Assembly: GCA_028386065.3 (NCBI GenBank)
Contig: JAKUCV010004762.1
Coordinates: 5,275-69,274 of the forward strand
Length of the DNA stretch: 64,000 nucleotides
From: Turnera subulata
Lineage: Eukaryota > Streptophyta > Magnoliopsida > Malpighiales > Passifloraceae
Direction: 5' to 3'
How positions within the stretch are numbered: the stretch's first letter is position 1; every line of letters starts with the position of its first letter. Of this stretch, positions 29,140 through 47,943 are shown one piece after another. The position numbers were made by a program, and so were the translations under genes. The notes beneath the pieces are model-generated. The model was given only the letters and a program-made list of their open reading frames with translations. It was not told the origin of the DNA and made no database searches.

Positions 29140-31774
29140 AAAGGTAGTATTTTGGTTGCTACCTGCACTTACGGCTTCGCAATTCTGGAGATCTTACGAC
29201 CCCTTCTGTCTGGTGACTGTTTTAGTGGCAGAATGCTTGTCTAGGTGTCTTAATATATAGAGTATGGCTTTGTGGCTTTGTCAAATCAAACCTTAACTAA
29301 TATTTTTATTTCTTAAAACAGAAGTTATGTATGACGCTACTGGTTTTGGAAAATGGGTAATACTGATAGTGATTTATCTTTTTCTCTTGCGCACCATATA
29401 TTGCTCTCTGATTGCGCCACCTTTTTGTCTGATAAGTTGATAACGGAGCCTTCAGGATGGTTGTGGTGGTTCCTGCTCCTAACCCTCCAACACTTTTGTG
29501 TCAATGTCACAGTTGAAAACCAAATAAACCTCCCTCTCCCTTTGCTTCATTATCAATTTTGACGTGGATGATGTGTGTTTGTATGTTGGAAACAAGATTC
29601 AGTTATAATGTCGGTGATTAATAGCAGTTAAAAGTTTCATGTTTTATCCACAGTTTCGTTTTCTAAGTCGAGTTGCCATTGTAAAACGCGTGGCTATCCC
29701 ATTTGACTATTGCACAGGATACTTCTTTTTTTAAAAAAATGGTCTAATAATTTAGACTTGAAATGAATGTTTTATGGTGAAAGTTGGTGGAACAATTTTA
29801 TTTTTTAAATCATAATTCAAGGGTTACTCCTCTCCACCTATTGTAAGTGAAAAAGTTTTAAGAAAGACTTCAAAGCAATAGTAGGTCACTTTAAATAGAT
29901 GGGAGTTTTTGCTAATGGTAAACAGTTATGCCTATACCGTCGCGAGAAATTCGCGATTTGTCTCTCAGTATTCGAGCAATGAGTGACAATGCATAAACTG
30001 CCTAACCTTCTTCCATAGCTCTTGTGGCGAAAGAAGCGAAACTTTTGAGTCTTTGAGTCAAAGCAACGTCAACGAGCCCTGCAGCCAGCTAGTGGTGAAT
30101 AGAACAGTGATCTTCTTTGACATCTTTAATAAAACAATAAACGATCGAGCAATTTGTTCGGGAACAGAGAAAATAAACAAATTAGCATTCCAACCAATCG
30201 TGATCGCACCAATGATTCGAGGTTGACTCTAATATAATCCTGGCCACATATAAATCAGACAATCTCCACTTGCGTGGCCACTTTTCCTGTGTGTGATGTG
30301 TTGATGTGAGTTGTGACTAGCGATACTTTCCACTCAGCTGGGCCAAACCACAACTATCATTAACTCTTTCCAAAAGCCAATTACTTCACTTCAGTATGAA
30401 GTTGTCTTGATACTTTCCCAAGTTAAGGATTAATATAATCCAAAAGTATTACCATAAATAGTCTGTAATGGTTGGCATGGACTACTCTCCACGAAAGAAG
30501 TATCCTCTTCCTATGTACTGGGATGAGGTTATTAGTGGCAATCACATGCAAATGCCAATTAAAAGCCAAATTAACATGTGTTCTCCCCAAGGTACTTGCT
30601 GCCCTTTACATCACAGTATCATTCACGGCTTTAACCACTGTCCACTAATTCATATCAGAATTGTTCCATTAAGAAACAAAAATAAATTGCCTCTCGGCGA
30701 GGCAAGGACTATTCGAACGTAATGACTAGATTGTTGATTGACATTTTATATTTGCAGATTAAGGGTAAAGAGAAGAATGGTTACAGTATGGGATTGACCC
30801 AGAACTTGTGTGTACGGAATGCTTTGTCTCTATATGTTTTCTTTCTCCTTAAGAATTTGGATTTGCGTATAATCACTTTGTGACAATGATAGTTAGAAGT
30901 CGGAAGTGATTCGATTAACTTGGATTAACTCGTAGCCACAAATTTGGGTTTTCCATAATGAGCATAAGACAGCATAGATTTTAGATGAATTGACAAAGTC
31001 ACACTCCATTAATGGATAGGCACATACGGATGTAGAAATTAATTAAAGAAGTCCCATATTTAATTATATATTATTGTGTGGTTGAGAAACACTTTGCTCT
31101 ATGGTTTGGTTAGGAATCTGTCCCTAAGCTGAGATTTGTAGCAATTTAGTCTAAACCAAGGCTCATGATGATCCTGAGTATGCTATGTTTTCTCAGCTTG
31201 TCTAGTGCATTTTGTGGCTGAGAATTTTATGCGCCTAATTTCTGGTAACATCCTCTAATGTATCCAATGACGAGCACAAACCATGGATCTAATTGGCCAT
31301 AGCTTTTTTTTTTTTCATTTTATAAACAAGCTAATTAATCATGTGGCTGTCCGCGTTTTGATAATTTATGATGCTGAGATGAAAGACGATGCATGTTAGT
31401 ATGTTACAAGATACCATATCATGGGTTTAGGCATCTAATCCTAGTCTCTTTTGATGGGTTAAGGTATCGTGGATTTAATCACTCGTCTTTGTTTCTTTAC
31501 GTACCCTTTTTTTTCGGCTAAAAAAGGTAATAAGTGTCTCATAATCTTGTGCTTTTTTCCTGCTTGTGATTATTTTTGAGTATCTCATAATCCACTATCC
31601 ACTCCACCCTCTCGGTGTACTTTTACCTACAACTGGTTTCAGTTCACTCACTGTCCAAAATTAACCCATACAAAAAGCGGAGATTTTCCTTTGGGCTTTG
31701 GGTCTGGGGGGAGTGGCGATAGCACTATCAAAGCCCAGATAGCATAGAATATTCCATGTATTTTATGGATTCTT
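29140..31774. other. Intergenic region after ARF1
   Basis: It begins with the ARF1 3' untranslated region. Beyond that I see only short frames, none resembling a known family. No bounded repeat was found before the LINE remnant. Confidence 0.45.
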
Positions 31775-32096
31775 AAGTGTTATTAATGGATCAGGTGTGA
31801 ATCTGGTTAACGCTATCAATCATCAAAGGGATTCTCAGGTAGATTGGGGTATACTCTCTACTATCTCCCACATACAACCTTTACTGGCTACTTTTAGTTT
31901 GGTAGAACTCAAGGCTGTACATAGATCAGCAAATCAAGCAGCTGATTTTTTGGCAAAGCATTCTCGCATCCACTTGAGTACTGGTTTTGATGAATGTCAG
32001 TTACCAAGTGGCTTTTCATCTGTAATTAGTCTTGACATGAAGTAAATGAAAGGCGTTTTCCTGTTGTTCTAAAAAAAAAAAGTGCTAATAATGGAT
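31775..32096 (+). mobile_element. 5'-truncated LINE with RNase H fragment, poly(A) and target duplication
   Basis: The insert (31792-32080) carries an open frame of about 80 codons ending at 32045, with the motif VHRSANQAADFLAKHS, which matches the end of the RNase H domain (RVT_3 type) of plant non-LTR retrotransposons. It ends in a run of 11 A (32071-32081). The flanks are AAGTGTTATTAATGGAT (31775-31791) and AAGTGCTAATAATGGAT (32080-32096), a 17-bp target duplication with two mismatches. It is a dead-on-arrival copy. Confidence 0.85.
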
Positions 32097-34890
32097 GTAC
32101 AAAATCGCAATTACAGTTACGTCCGCCTAAGTGCTAAGCGATCTAGTTAGCTTAAGTGAGTGTTCGGGTTCAGGATTTCGGGTGTAGAAAATTTCTATTA
32201 GGAAATTCACCCTTTATAATTAGGCGCAAGGCCGAATTGGATTCGAATTAATCGAGGTAAAAGCTCCTGATGCGATACCATCTGGAAAAAAAATTTGCAA
32301 TTATAGTCTTCTAACAAAGAAATTAAAACCGCACTACTTGTGAAGTTAAGCATTTACTTATTTATTTTTATTTTTTTACTTATTTATAATGAAGTTAAAC
32401 TTTTATTTTGCCTACCAACTCCTCCTCTTAAGTCTTAACTAAGGAGGGAGAGAGAGAGGAAAAAAAAAAAAAAAACTGCAGCAACCTCTAAGCGCAGCGG
32501 GACGGGCGTCATACAAACCGACAAAAGCAGTACAAAGCCTCCTGATGTACGTACGATAAATTGTTTTTATGAAACCACCATTACATAGGAAAAAATAAAA
32601 ACACCTGCAAATACAAAGACCCCCCGAGAACAGAGAGATATGCTAGGAAAGAGGGAAAGCGGTAGAGGCCCAAGGAATACACTACCGACTCGAGCCACTG
32701 GTGAGACAGCAACTCGCTCCCAAACTCGCCGAATCCGGCTTCAGCAGTCGACCCAGTAACCGGAAAGCATGTACCTGCAAGGCCTGCAAAAGAGGTTGCT
32801 AAAACTAACAACAGAAAGACCAATAACATCAGATCTAGAAGTAGATCGACCTGGTAGGTAGAGAAAACCGATCTACAAACAAAAACAAGCAAAGGAAAGA
32901 AAAAAGAAAAAAGAAAAGAGGCAGCCCCTTAGAGCACCGTTGAAGTTGCAGATAGTTTAGAAAGAAGGAGTAAAAAGAGAGAGTAAAAGTTGGATAAAGC
33001 TGATAAATTGTTTTCATATATAGCCTCCTATGCTTAAATCATAATTTGGCCCTTCAGTTTTTTTTCTTTTGGAATTGGCCCTAATTCGACCCTTGGATTT
33101 GATTTTGGATAATTAAATATTAGTGATTAATATTTTTGGTCAATTAAGTATTTAAATTTGTTGATTTTGGATCAATTTACAGCAATGGTCAAGATTGAAC
33201 AGCTGACCAACTACATGGTGCCGCATGTCTTCTTGCTTATTTAGAATGTTGTAATTAATAAAAAAAAATGTGCATAAAAGACACATACTTAATGTTTTAA
33301 ATTTTAATTTGAATAAACTCGTGAAATATAAATATCAAAGCGCATTAAACTTTCAGGTGCGAGTAGTGATAATATATTATTTTATGTACTAATTAGATTT
33401 TAAAATTACGGTTTTCTCCTCCACAGAAGCCAGTATAACTGAGGGGACGCAAATTGCGGGGCCCGAAATGGGCTGCTCTCATAAATAAATGTAATTATAA
33501 AAGCCAATACAAATACACCATGGAATGAATGATTTTGGGGAAAACCTATTCACTCGCCGACATATAATTTTGTGACCAATACATGAACATTTATTTATTT
33601 TTTGTCCCCTTAGAGGCTTCGCTATTGGCCATGTTATTGCATCGGAGTATAGCTAGTGTTGTAGTGAAAATTTGCAGGAAAATTATAATCTGTTTCCCCT
33701 AGCTACCAATACACAACGCAACCCGCCTTGGTTTAATTTGGGTTCCTAATTTGCTTTGAGAAATATATTATTAACCTCGATTAATTTATTCACATGCCTT
33801 TTGAATTTAGTTCTAGTTATTTGTTAATCCCTTTATTGCCGTTGAGCCACTGCTACGATTTGACGGATATTTATGTTTTCTAAATTAAGGCAGCATTAGA
33901 TTAAGTTTATTCGATCATGATTTCAAAGAAACATGCAAAGCCCCATATAAATGACTGCGTAGATTGTTAAAGCTACATTTTTTGGTGGTCTGTGAAATTG
34001 TATGACTTTATGGGCAACGGATCACTTGCAACTTGCAAGTACTCCTTCATATATATATGATCTTCGTAGAACAAAACTAAATCTATAAAACGGAAATATA
34101 TAAAGCAAACAAAAATATATCACCATTCTTCTCATTGATATACAAGTTTTTTTTCCATCAAAAGAATAATAAGAAAAAGAGCACCCCATCGCTTGCTAAT
34201 TAGTTTAAAGCATTTTTAACATGAACTTGTGCAGATAATTTCTTTCGCGATGTCATTTTAAAGAAAAAGATAATTAAGTGAGCCGGTTTCTTTCGCTATT
34301 TTTGAGTAGCATATATTTCAAGAAATCTCGTAGACCCTCGATCGATCGGTTTCAGCTTTAAGCTAAGCTATTTGTTTTATTTTTTACCGCAGTCGCGACC
34401 CTTGGTTACGCCATTGCTTCCCGCTGCTGCATTATTAATATATGAGTTGGACTTTAATTTCAAGGATAAAAAAGAAAAAACATTTAGACTTTTTTAGTAC
34501 CTTATACCGTTATATAATGAAAATATATGTTGCTGAAATACAAATCAGGGTCATTTATATTATTGGTGTGAACAAGAAAATAATGCTGTCTTCTAGAAAA
34601 TCCACCTGTTTTATCTTCAAGGTTTTTTTTAATATATATAACTTTCTTTTTCCAAATGCATGTGCAATATGTAGATATGCATTTAAATGTTTTCTGTGGA
34701 TGGCTGTTAACAATATAACATGTAAGAGCAAACTAACTGTTACTCCACGAAACAAATTGTGGCCATGCATGCAAAACATATTTTATATATATACACACCT
34801 AGTCATCCATGCATGCATTGGTTTATTAAGAACATAGTTAGGTCGAAAGCTCTCTCAGTTGGAAAGATCAATGGCAATTACATTGATGAA
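32097..34890. other. Intergenic region upstream of the MYB gene
   Basis: Mostly AT-rich. A less AT-rich island at about 32460-32960 follows a run of A and has a 103-codon frame on the minus strand (32892-32581) with no recognisable domain; it may be an old repeat. Short ATATAT runs near 34050 and 34630 are ordinary. Confidence 0.45.
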
Positions 34891-34901
34891 AAAATCTCCT
34901 C

Positions 34902-34950
34902 TATAAAAATGCACAACTGCCCTCACTTCTCATTTAACTCTCTCTCTCTC
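34902..34950 (+). promoter_or_regulatory. TATA box and CT-rich initiator of the MYB gene
   Basis: TATAAAA at 34902-34908 is followed about 30 bases later by a TCTCTCTCTCTC tract. The start codon is at 35012, giving a leader of about 75 bases. Confidence 0.65.
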
Positions 34951-35011
34951 CACTTTTAACCTCTCTTCCTCTCCTTTCCTCCCTTCAATTCTTAGGAAAA
35001 AAAAAACAACA

Positions 35012-37727
35012 ATGGATAAAAGGCCATGCGACTCCCAGGAAACTGAGGTGAGAAAAGGACCATGGACCATGGAAGAAGACTTGATCTTGATCAACTATAT
35101 TGCCAACCACGGCGAAGGTGTTTGGAACTCTCTGGCCAAAGCTGCTGGTATATAACATATATATACACTTTTTGCAGCCAATATATACATATATGCAAGT
35201 TCTTCTTCTTCTTTGGTGGTAAAATACCCTAGTTAAAGGCTATTCTTTGGTACGTAGGTCTCAAGCGAACTGGAAAGAGTTGCCGGCTCCGCTGGCTGAA
35301 CTATTTGCGCCCTGATGTTAGAAGAGGGAATATTACACCTGAAGAACAGCTGCTGATCATGGAACTGCATGCCAAGTGGGGAAATAGGTCAGTTTTTATA
35401 TACATATACTATGCTAATTTACACTTGCTCGTGTGCATGAAATATGAGGAAAAAAAATGCAAACAAATCCTACAAAACTGCAAAAATACATGAGTTTAAA
35501 TGCTGATCTCTTCTTCATTGCACTGGAACTTTGATGAAGATCGATAAAGAATATAAGAGACTCAATCCACTAAGGAAAAGACACGGGCTTGCTGGAATGA
35601 TCCCTATTTATTGTGCATCTCTTGTAGAGAGAAGTTGGAACGTGGGTTTGAGTCATTCCTAGCCATGAAATAGATTGGAACACATGGGATTTAAAAACGT
35701 GTGGCCAGAATAATTTTTCTTGGAGGTCTTGTTCTTGAATTCATGGCTACAAAAAATCCACGGAATTCTTTCTTATTTTTTGTTTTTTGAATCTTTGGTG
35801 TTTTCCATGTTTCTCTTCTTGTGAATCAATATACCGTCTAGTGTATGAACTTTTGTTCACTGAAGAGAGAAAGATTGCAACACATGGGATTTGCCAACTT
35901 GTGGCCAGGAAAGAAAGCTGACAAATTGAAAATTTTGTTTTCAGGTCTTCTTTTGGTTTTCAGTTGAATTTTTGTTTTCATCATTGATTAATTACCGAGG
36001 TTCACTAATCTTATGTTTTTTTTGGTTTTTGAAACTTTGTTTGATATAGGTTTACCACATTCCATAATAATCCATCAGCACTTATTATACATATTATTAG
36101 CAGATCAAATTGCCTTGATTAAATTTTCACATTTAAATTCCACTTTTTCGCCCCTAATTAAAGCGATTAATCACCACTAGAAATCATCATGAGATTGCAA
36201 GAGGTTGTGTGTAATACTCGGCGGCTAGATGCATCAAACATGATGGACCCACCTTCACGGTACAGCTTCTTAAGTTTTTTTTTTTTTGTTGAACTGTTTT
36301 GAAAAGTTAGGAGTTTACTTACCAGACAAAAACACTTTGAAATTCATGTTGACAAGTGACATTCTAGTGAATACTCTATTTTCATAGCTCTTTTTTGCTA
36401 TACTAAGTTCAGAGTTTGGGGCTGTTCAAAAAAAAGTTCAAAGTTTGGGGAATAGTTCTATATACGTGGACTAGGAACTAATTAATCAATGTTACAGCTA
36501 GTTTTAGTTTCGGCTTCGTTGTCAAGCGCAGGACAAATTCCAAAGTTTCCATTTTGAGGTGAACCTATTTCTGGCAGTCACATGTTAAGTCTTCCTTTCC
36601 AAAGAAGAAGCCTCTGTTTTGCTTTGATTGAAATAGACGTTAACCATATTGTTTTGGCTCTTTTAGGACAAAGTCAGCCACACCCTGTGCTGATATAAAA
36701 GCGTCCACAAAACATGGTTTGGTATATCGGTTTGGTATATTTTAACCTTTTCTCTTTTAGAAACATGCAACCAAATAGAAAAACGAAGAGTTCTGTCTCT
36801 TTTTACCTTCATATTTTGGTATTTATACCTGAAACGAAATGAAATGAAAATATTTTAGCAGAAAAGATAAAACTGATACATAGAAATCCCCTTGCATTGA
36901 TCATCACCTTAATTGTATTTTACTATATGGATTGGTTATTAATTAATTTTTTTTTTCTAAGAACTACGAAGCCTGAAAGCTAAGTATATATTTTGTAACT
37001 TTTACACCTGAGGAAGACCAAATTTCCAGCCACTGAGAAAAGATGCTGGCTTTCCAAGTCGTCATACTTTAATTCTTTCCCATCCATTGCATGAAACAAG
37101 TACAAGGACACAAGGTCCTTGATTTCCACTTGCAATATTCCACCCATGACCCACACATATTCTTACCAGAATTATCCAAAAGTTCCTTCAGTTTACTTTA
37201 AAGTACATATTCTATTCATTTCACTGCTGGACATCTCCATATATTTAGAGAGGTTTCTAAATGTTAATTATATCCTTTCACAAGATTCTAACGGACAATA
37301 ACATATCTTAATCTGCTTCTGATGTGATTATAATTACTTTCTTCGCTGAAGGAAGCATATTTTTGCTCATTAATTTTATCCCTAATATATCAGTACTGGT
37401 GTAACATGCAGGTGGTCAAAAATCGCCAAGCATCTTCCTGGAAGAACCGATAATGAGATAAAGAACTACTGGAGGACTAGAATCCAGAAGCATATAAAGC
37501 AAGCTGAAGCATATGCAGCCCAGAGTTCATCAGATATCACAGAACATGCCAGCACCAGCCACTCTTCAGGCACTGCCGACACAATGGACACTACCTACTG
37601 CCACCAATCTTACCCTGTGAACATGGAGGTCATGCCAAGTAATGGAACCACTTTTGCTTCTGATTTGAGCCAAAACTACTGGAGCATGGAGGATATCTGG
37701 TCCATGCAGTTGCTTAATGCCGATTAA
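35012..37727 (+). CDS. R2R3-MYB transcription factor, subgroup 19 (MYB21/MYB24 type)
   Basis: Nuclear DNA-binding activator. In Arabidopsis MYB21, MYB24 and MYB57 act downstream of jasmonate and bind JAZ repressors to control petal and stamen growth and floral volatiles. Three exons (35012-35147, 35258-35387, 37412-37727) give 193 residues, with splice sites in the conserved R2R3 positions. R2 (about 14-65) has the W18-led tryptophan series in [16 protein letters not shown]3 (about 66-117) includes [10 protein letters not shown] and [14 protein letters not shown]. The C terminus ends with [17 protein letters not shown], the tail motif that defines subgroup 19. Intron 2 is about 2.0 kb, much longer than intron 1. 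It could be the ortholog of either MYB21 or MYB24; a tree is needed to decide. Confidence 0.93.
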
Positions 37728-40700
37728 GAATATTAATTATGATTAGCTACGTACGTATTGGGTTTTATTCCGAGAACACCTCCTCGATCTTACCAAAAGC
37801 TTTTATGATCAGTACTCTCCTTATAACTAGATCATCCTCCCATATATTCTCCCTAATATATTCTCTCCAGCTACCGCGTGCTTCTCCTGGAGCTTCCATA
37901 GCTATAGGGAGCTGGCTGCACGCTCCTCTTTACTTTCTCTTGTCCTTTTTCTTTGTTTTTGCTTTCAGCTGTCTATCCTTATCGGATTTTTTTCCTGTAC
38001 GGTTTTTTTGCTATATTTTGATTTGCAATAAGTACACTCTTGTGGCAGTAGTTCCCGGTCCTGTGGGATATATGCTATGTCTCTCACTGTTTGTACGATA
38101 TTGGTGTGGAATTGGGGACTTGGGGTAGTATTCTCTGAACATATATAGCTAATATATATGCTTGTAATTAAAGAACCTTCTATATATATATCAGTGAAAT
38201 GAGCATTATTATAGCCTCTATAATCTTACTGTGATATATATATATCTCTGGGAAGCTAAAGGGACACAAACTGTGGTGGCCACATTGGCATCATGGCATA
38301 GCTAGCTACCACTCTTTGCTTCAACCTCTCTCACATCCTACCATGGGTAACAGATATTGCATTGTTTTTATATATGTTTAATAATTAACCTAGCTAAGCT
38401 TGAAGGAGCAGCACACCCGTCGTGTCTAATAAAACTATACATTGCCGATCGAGACAGTACTATTACCGAACTGAACCAATAACGAGAGGATACGTGGTAA
38501 AGCCAGTGCATCTATCTATTGTTGGAATATTTCATTTTGGCTTTTGATACAGTCTATCCATTTTTGGACATGGCCATGCAAAATTGAAACCCGACGTTAG
38601 CCTAACTATTGTAGTGGAAGCAAGGAAGTTTTCACATGCTCGTCGACATAATTCGGCGGTGTTACCATACCGTTTAGTAACTATTATTATCCATATAATT
38701 AACTTCTAAACAAAGTTGATAGTCAATGAAACTCAGTTCAAACTATAGTTTTGCCGTATTATACATATTCATAACAGATCTGGTGCTTTTTTTTTCTCAA
38801 TTTTTTTTAAACTCAAAAGACGACACAGAAGTTAGGTTCCATGATGACTTTGGAGTAACATTTAAAGTGTACCAACCCTCAACTTTAGCAACGAACTCTT
38901 GTACAAATAAAGACTTGGTAAGATAACTTCAAGCTCGGTTTCTTGGAATTTTGTTGTTTCTCTTACCATGGGAAGGATATGTATCTTGGAGTAATGGAGA
39001 ACGACAGGACGTTAATCATTTCGTGAGCTTTCACTATTGCCTTAAATCACACGAGAATGAGACCTAGATTTTGAGCCGCACAATCATTCAGCCACGTTTT
39101 TTAAATGCTTCAATCTCTCATGTGAATAAATGGAAAAAAACACGTGATGGGTCGGCCACTAGGCCAAAAAACGTGGGAATATCTTTTTGCAAGTGAAGTG
39201 AAGGCCGAGTACATAATTTTGTTTAGATGCTAATTGATGTGAAGAAGTACAGAATTAACCATTTACTATACAATTAATCATCCAGCCTGGTTAATTTATT
39301 TACTATTTTTCACATTACATGGCCATGCATGTAAATTTTCATATGATCGATACCACCAGCAAATTATTTGATCACCAGCAGCAAGCGTATACCAATTAGC
39401 TAGCTACCATTTAAAGTTCACATGCAGAGAATGGCAATCTTCATGTAATGAGAAATAACGCGTGGTGGGCTTATAAAATGTGAATGTGATGATTCGCATA
39501 GGACAAAAGGGAACATGTGGGGGATGATGTGTGGAAAAAATGAGTTCTTGAACGTTTGGAAATTGAGATATGTCGACGAGAGTTTGTTGCTTCTATCTTA
39601 CTTGATCTGAATGCCAAAATAATGCATATATATATGCTTGTATATGTGTATAAGCTTTGCACTTCATGTTCGTACATTGTCGTTCGATGGATTAGATATT
39701 ATTTGAGGGGGAATTTTCCTTGTAGTTAATTTATTAATGGCCGTGGAAGTATTTCTGGCCAGTTGTGTCAAGATTCTGTGAAAGAAAATCCATTTGTATT
39801 TAGAAGTTAAACTGGCGTAGCCCTAACATTATATATGTGACCCATGTATATACAACCAGCTGTTGGGAATAACAAGAATATATTATATTTTCTCCAAAAT
39901 AATTTCTTTTACCAAGCGTTCATGAGTGGCCCATATCTTGTTATTGACCTATGGGCCAACCAGTTCTAAACGTTATTATATGGGCTAATAATGTTTAGAA
40001 GTGAAACTTAAACAATTCAGCCCTATAGTGCCCATAAAGTTTTGTACTTAGCATTTTTTGGGGTAAGGGTGGAGTGGACATCGGTGTGTTCGGTGCATTT
40101 AATTTATACCTTCCGAGCATTATTGTCCCTTCCAATGCGTGAACTTTTATTTTATGTTTCATTACTAATATAATAATATAGAGCTTTTAGCATGAACAAA
40201 ATAAAATAAAATAGTTCTTTATTTTGGTAGGACGTGAATCCGGCCGTTTATCTTCTTTTTGTGAAGAATGAGATTGTATTAAGAAGGTTCTCAATTCTTT
40301 CTAAATTCCTTGCCTTCTTATGACTACAAAGTTTAAGGAACTCCTGATCCAGTTGGCTAGTCACTGGGCTAACTAACTTGCAAGTTCTAATCAGTTAAAA
40401 GCAGGATTAAGAAAAGAAGTAGGATTAGGACGAAGAGAAAATTGTAGAATCAAAAGTGAAGAAAGGGGTGCATACATCTCAACTCTATATCTCTTTCCCG
40501 GGATCATTAAATTCATCTATTCCCTACTCACTTTGATCATCAATGGATTTGGAAAAAGAGAAAAGAGAGGTAAGATATCCTATATTTATAATCCTCAAAT
40601 TCGAAACCTTGGCCAGACATAATTAAGTACTCCAACCACAGCATGTTCAGTTTATTATACCATAAATATCTCACATCAAAAAGATGGATCAACTAGTTAA

Positions 40701-42184
40701 ATAATCATCTATGTTTTCGGCAAAAAAAAAGAAGAAAAAACACTTATGCCTTATATATTTGAATATAAAATTTAGTAAATAACATTTTCTGTGGCTGTTC
40801 TCTTTTAAACTTTTAAGTAGAATCTAAATACACAAAATATATACAAACTAGTATTTTATAAAGTGTAGACTGCAAATTCATTGAGAAAAACATTTTCAAA
40901 TGTATTTCAATGTTTTTCCTAAATGTTTAGGTGAGAAATTCAAAAAGTTTAATTTAATCAATAAAATCCTAACGTTGTGAACATTTGGACACATCATCAT
41001 TATGCCATAGGATGGCATAATTCAAATGATAATAGGTATTATTACAGCTCAAATAGTAATGCTATAAAAAGTTCTTAAGTGCAGATGATATCTATTGTCC
41101 AGAGAATAGACCCCTTGAGGGCAGGAGAAGATTATTGGTATTTCCGAGATTATTTGTAGATTCAAATGTAGCTGAATGCTTTCTTGGTAACGATTGACTA
41201 TAATCATTAGTCCAACCTATTGATTTTCGTTGTTACCATTTATTTTATTTTTATCGGTTTATTGTAAGAGTCAACATCTACATTGCAAGTTTTTTCTTCC
41301 ATTATTGCTTTTATTTGAGTGCTATTAGTTCTTACATTCTTTTTTGGAGACTTGCCTATACTGGCTCAATATTTGCCTTCCAATATGCAACTTTTGGATG
41401 TGAGTTTACGTTTTACTTTTTTTTTTTTTTGTGGTGAAAACTGAAAAAAAAAATATTGTTTTTGGATATTCTATATGTCAAAGTCAATATTAATGACTGC
41501 AATAACTATTAAAGATTGAACATTACACCAACAAATAAATAAGAGTTCTTTTTTCAATTTTACTCCAAACAAATATTATTTAATTTAATTTATCACATAT
41601 AAAAAGTAAAAATACCTATGTTTAGATTAATACTATTTATTTATTTGAATCTAATTTGGTTTAATTATAAAATCTATTAGTAAAGATTGATTTTCTACTC
41701 TTGAAAGCTTAAATCTTGAACGTCTTTTAAAAAGCTAAAACAACTGCTTAATTTCTTCTCGTTCTCTTACGATTTGATATGTGAAGGTATTCTTGAACTT
41801 TACGTTTGGTCAAGACTATATTCTATTGCTTGGCATAACTATCGCAAGTTAATGTTTTACTTTACATCTAGTTAACATTTTTTTTTGAGGACATACATCT
41901 AGTTAACATTAATTGTTCCTTCAAGAAAAAAGAAAAAGAGTGAATGATTGATTCCTAATTAATTTGAACTTAACGGACATACTGAGTAGTTATCATTCAC
42001 AAGTCCCAACCCATCAATTGAACCTGCATCTGGTATACAATTAATTTGTTGAAGATAGTTATGCCCAAACAATTATAAAAATATTCCTGAGAGTTCCAGA
42101 TCTGGTCTTGAACACTTACCTGAGATGGCACGAAAACATTAACCGAACCTGCTGTACGTACGTCATGATTGTTAATACTTAATA
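37728..42184. other. 4.5-kb intergenic region
   Basis: It starts with the MYB 3' untranslated region, which includes an open frame of about 130 codons without any family resemblance. The rest is AT-rich with no recognised gene. A small palindrome ATTATGCCAT/ATGGCATAAT lies near 41000. Confidence 0.45.
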
Positions 42185-42466
42185 CTCCCTCTGATCCACA
42201 ATAGATGACGTTTAAGGTATTTGCACTCCCATTAAGGGAAGCATTAAATAGATCTATTTTCATTAAATTTTGATATTTAAATTACTAATCTATCCTTTTT
42301 ATTCTCCCAATAAATAAAAGCATGGGTAAATAAGGAAGTAGTTAGGAAGTAGTTGGTTAATTAAATATGGGTAAATATGGAAAAAAAATTTAATGCTTGC
42401 TAAACGTCATATATTCTGAAACAAAATTAAAAGTCTTAAGCGTCATCTATTGTGGATCAGAGGGAG
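42185..42466. mobile_element. Stowaway-type MITE (Tc1/mariner)
   Basis: The ends are perfect inverted repeats: CTCCCTCTGATCCACAATAG from 42185 and its complement ending at 42466, continuing through ATGACG. TA dinucleotides flank both ends (42183-42184 and 42467-42468). CTCCCTC tips and a TA duplication are the signature of Stowaway MITEs. Length 282 bp, with no coding capacity. Confidence 0.92.
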
Positions 42467-42468
42467 TA

Positions 42469-47496
<5,028 letters not shown>

Positions 47497-47943
47497 AAAA
47501 ACTATTTTGTTGAAATCCGTAGGCCATTGGGATGTGTAAAATGCCATGTTGTAGCATTGATAGGTATTTGGAAAACTCGATTGTACGTGATCATCTCCAT
47601 TAATGATTTACTTATTCTATCAATAGAAAATGAAGCAACTTAGTTTCCTCCTTGTGTACCGCGAATCTTCATTTGCTTGTACATTTTAATACCTCTTCGG
47701 CCATCAATGGCGGTAACTGAATCACAACTGCCTTAAGGTGGCATTAGCATAACACAGTTATTCTCCCGCACCAATACTGACGTAACTTATGCTGCCAATG
47801 ACTCTCAATCGTCAATGCATGATTAACAGGCAGAAGACGACATGAAACCCGTTAAGATGGCAAAAAAGGCAACGCTTTTGAATATGCTAGTCCCTGATTC
47901 CCAGGTTCAAGTTCTAATGCATGGCTAGTTCCAGGGAAATGGA
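47497..47943. other. Spacer downstream of the reductase gene
   Basis: Probably 3' untranslated region followed by unassigned sequence. No gene is seen. Confidence 0.4.

Noticed and set aside
37739..38128. 130-codon open frame just after the MYB stop codon
   Set aside because: It lies in the expected 3' untranslated region, has low-complexity hydrophobic content and lacks any domain or splice partner.
41997..42263. 88-codon minus-strand frame
   Set aside because: It runs across the end of the Stowaway MITE, so it is assembled from transposon and flanking DNA.
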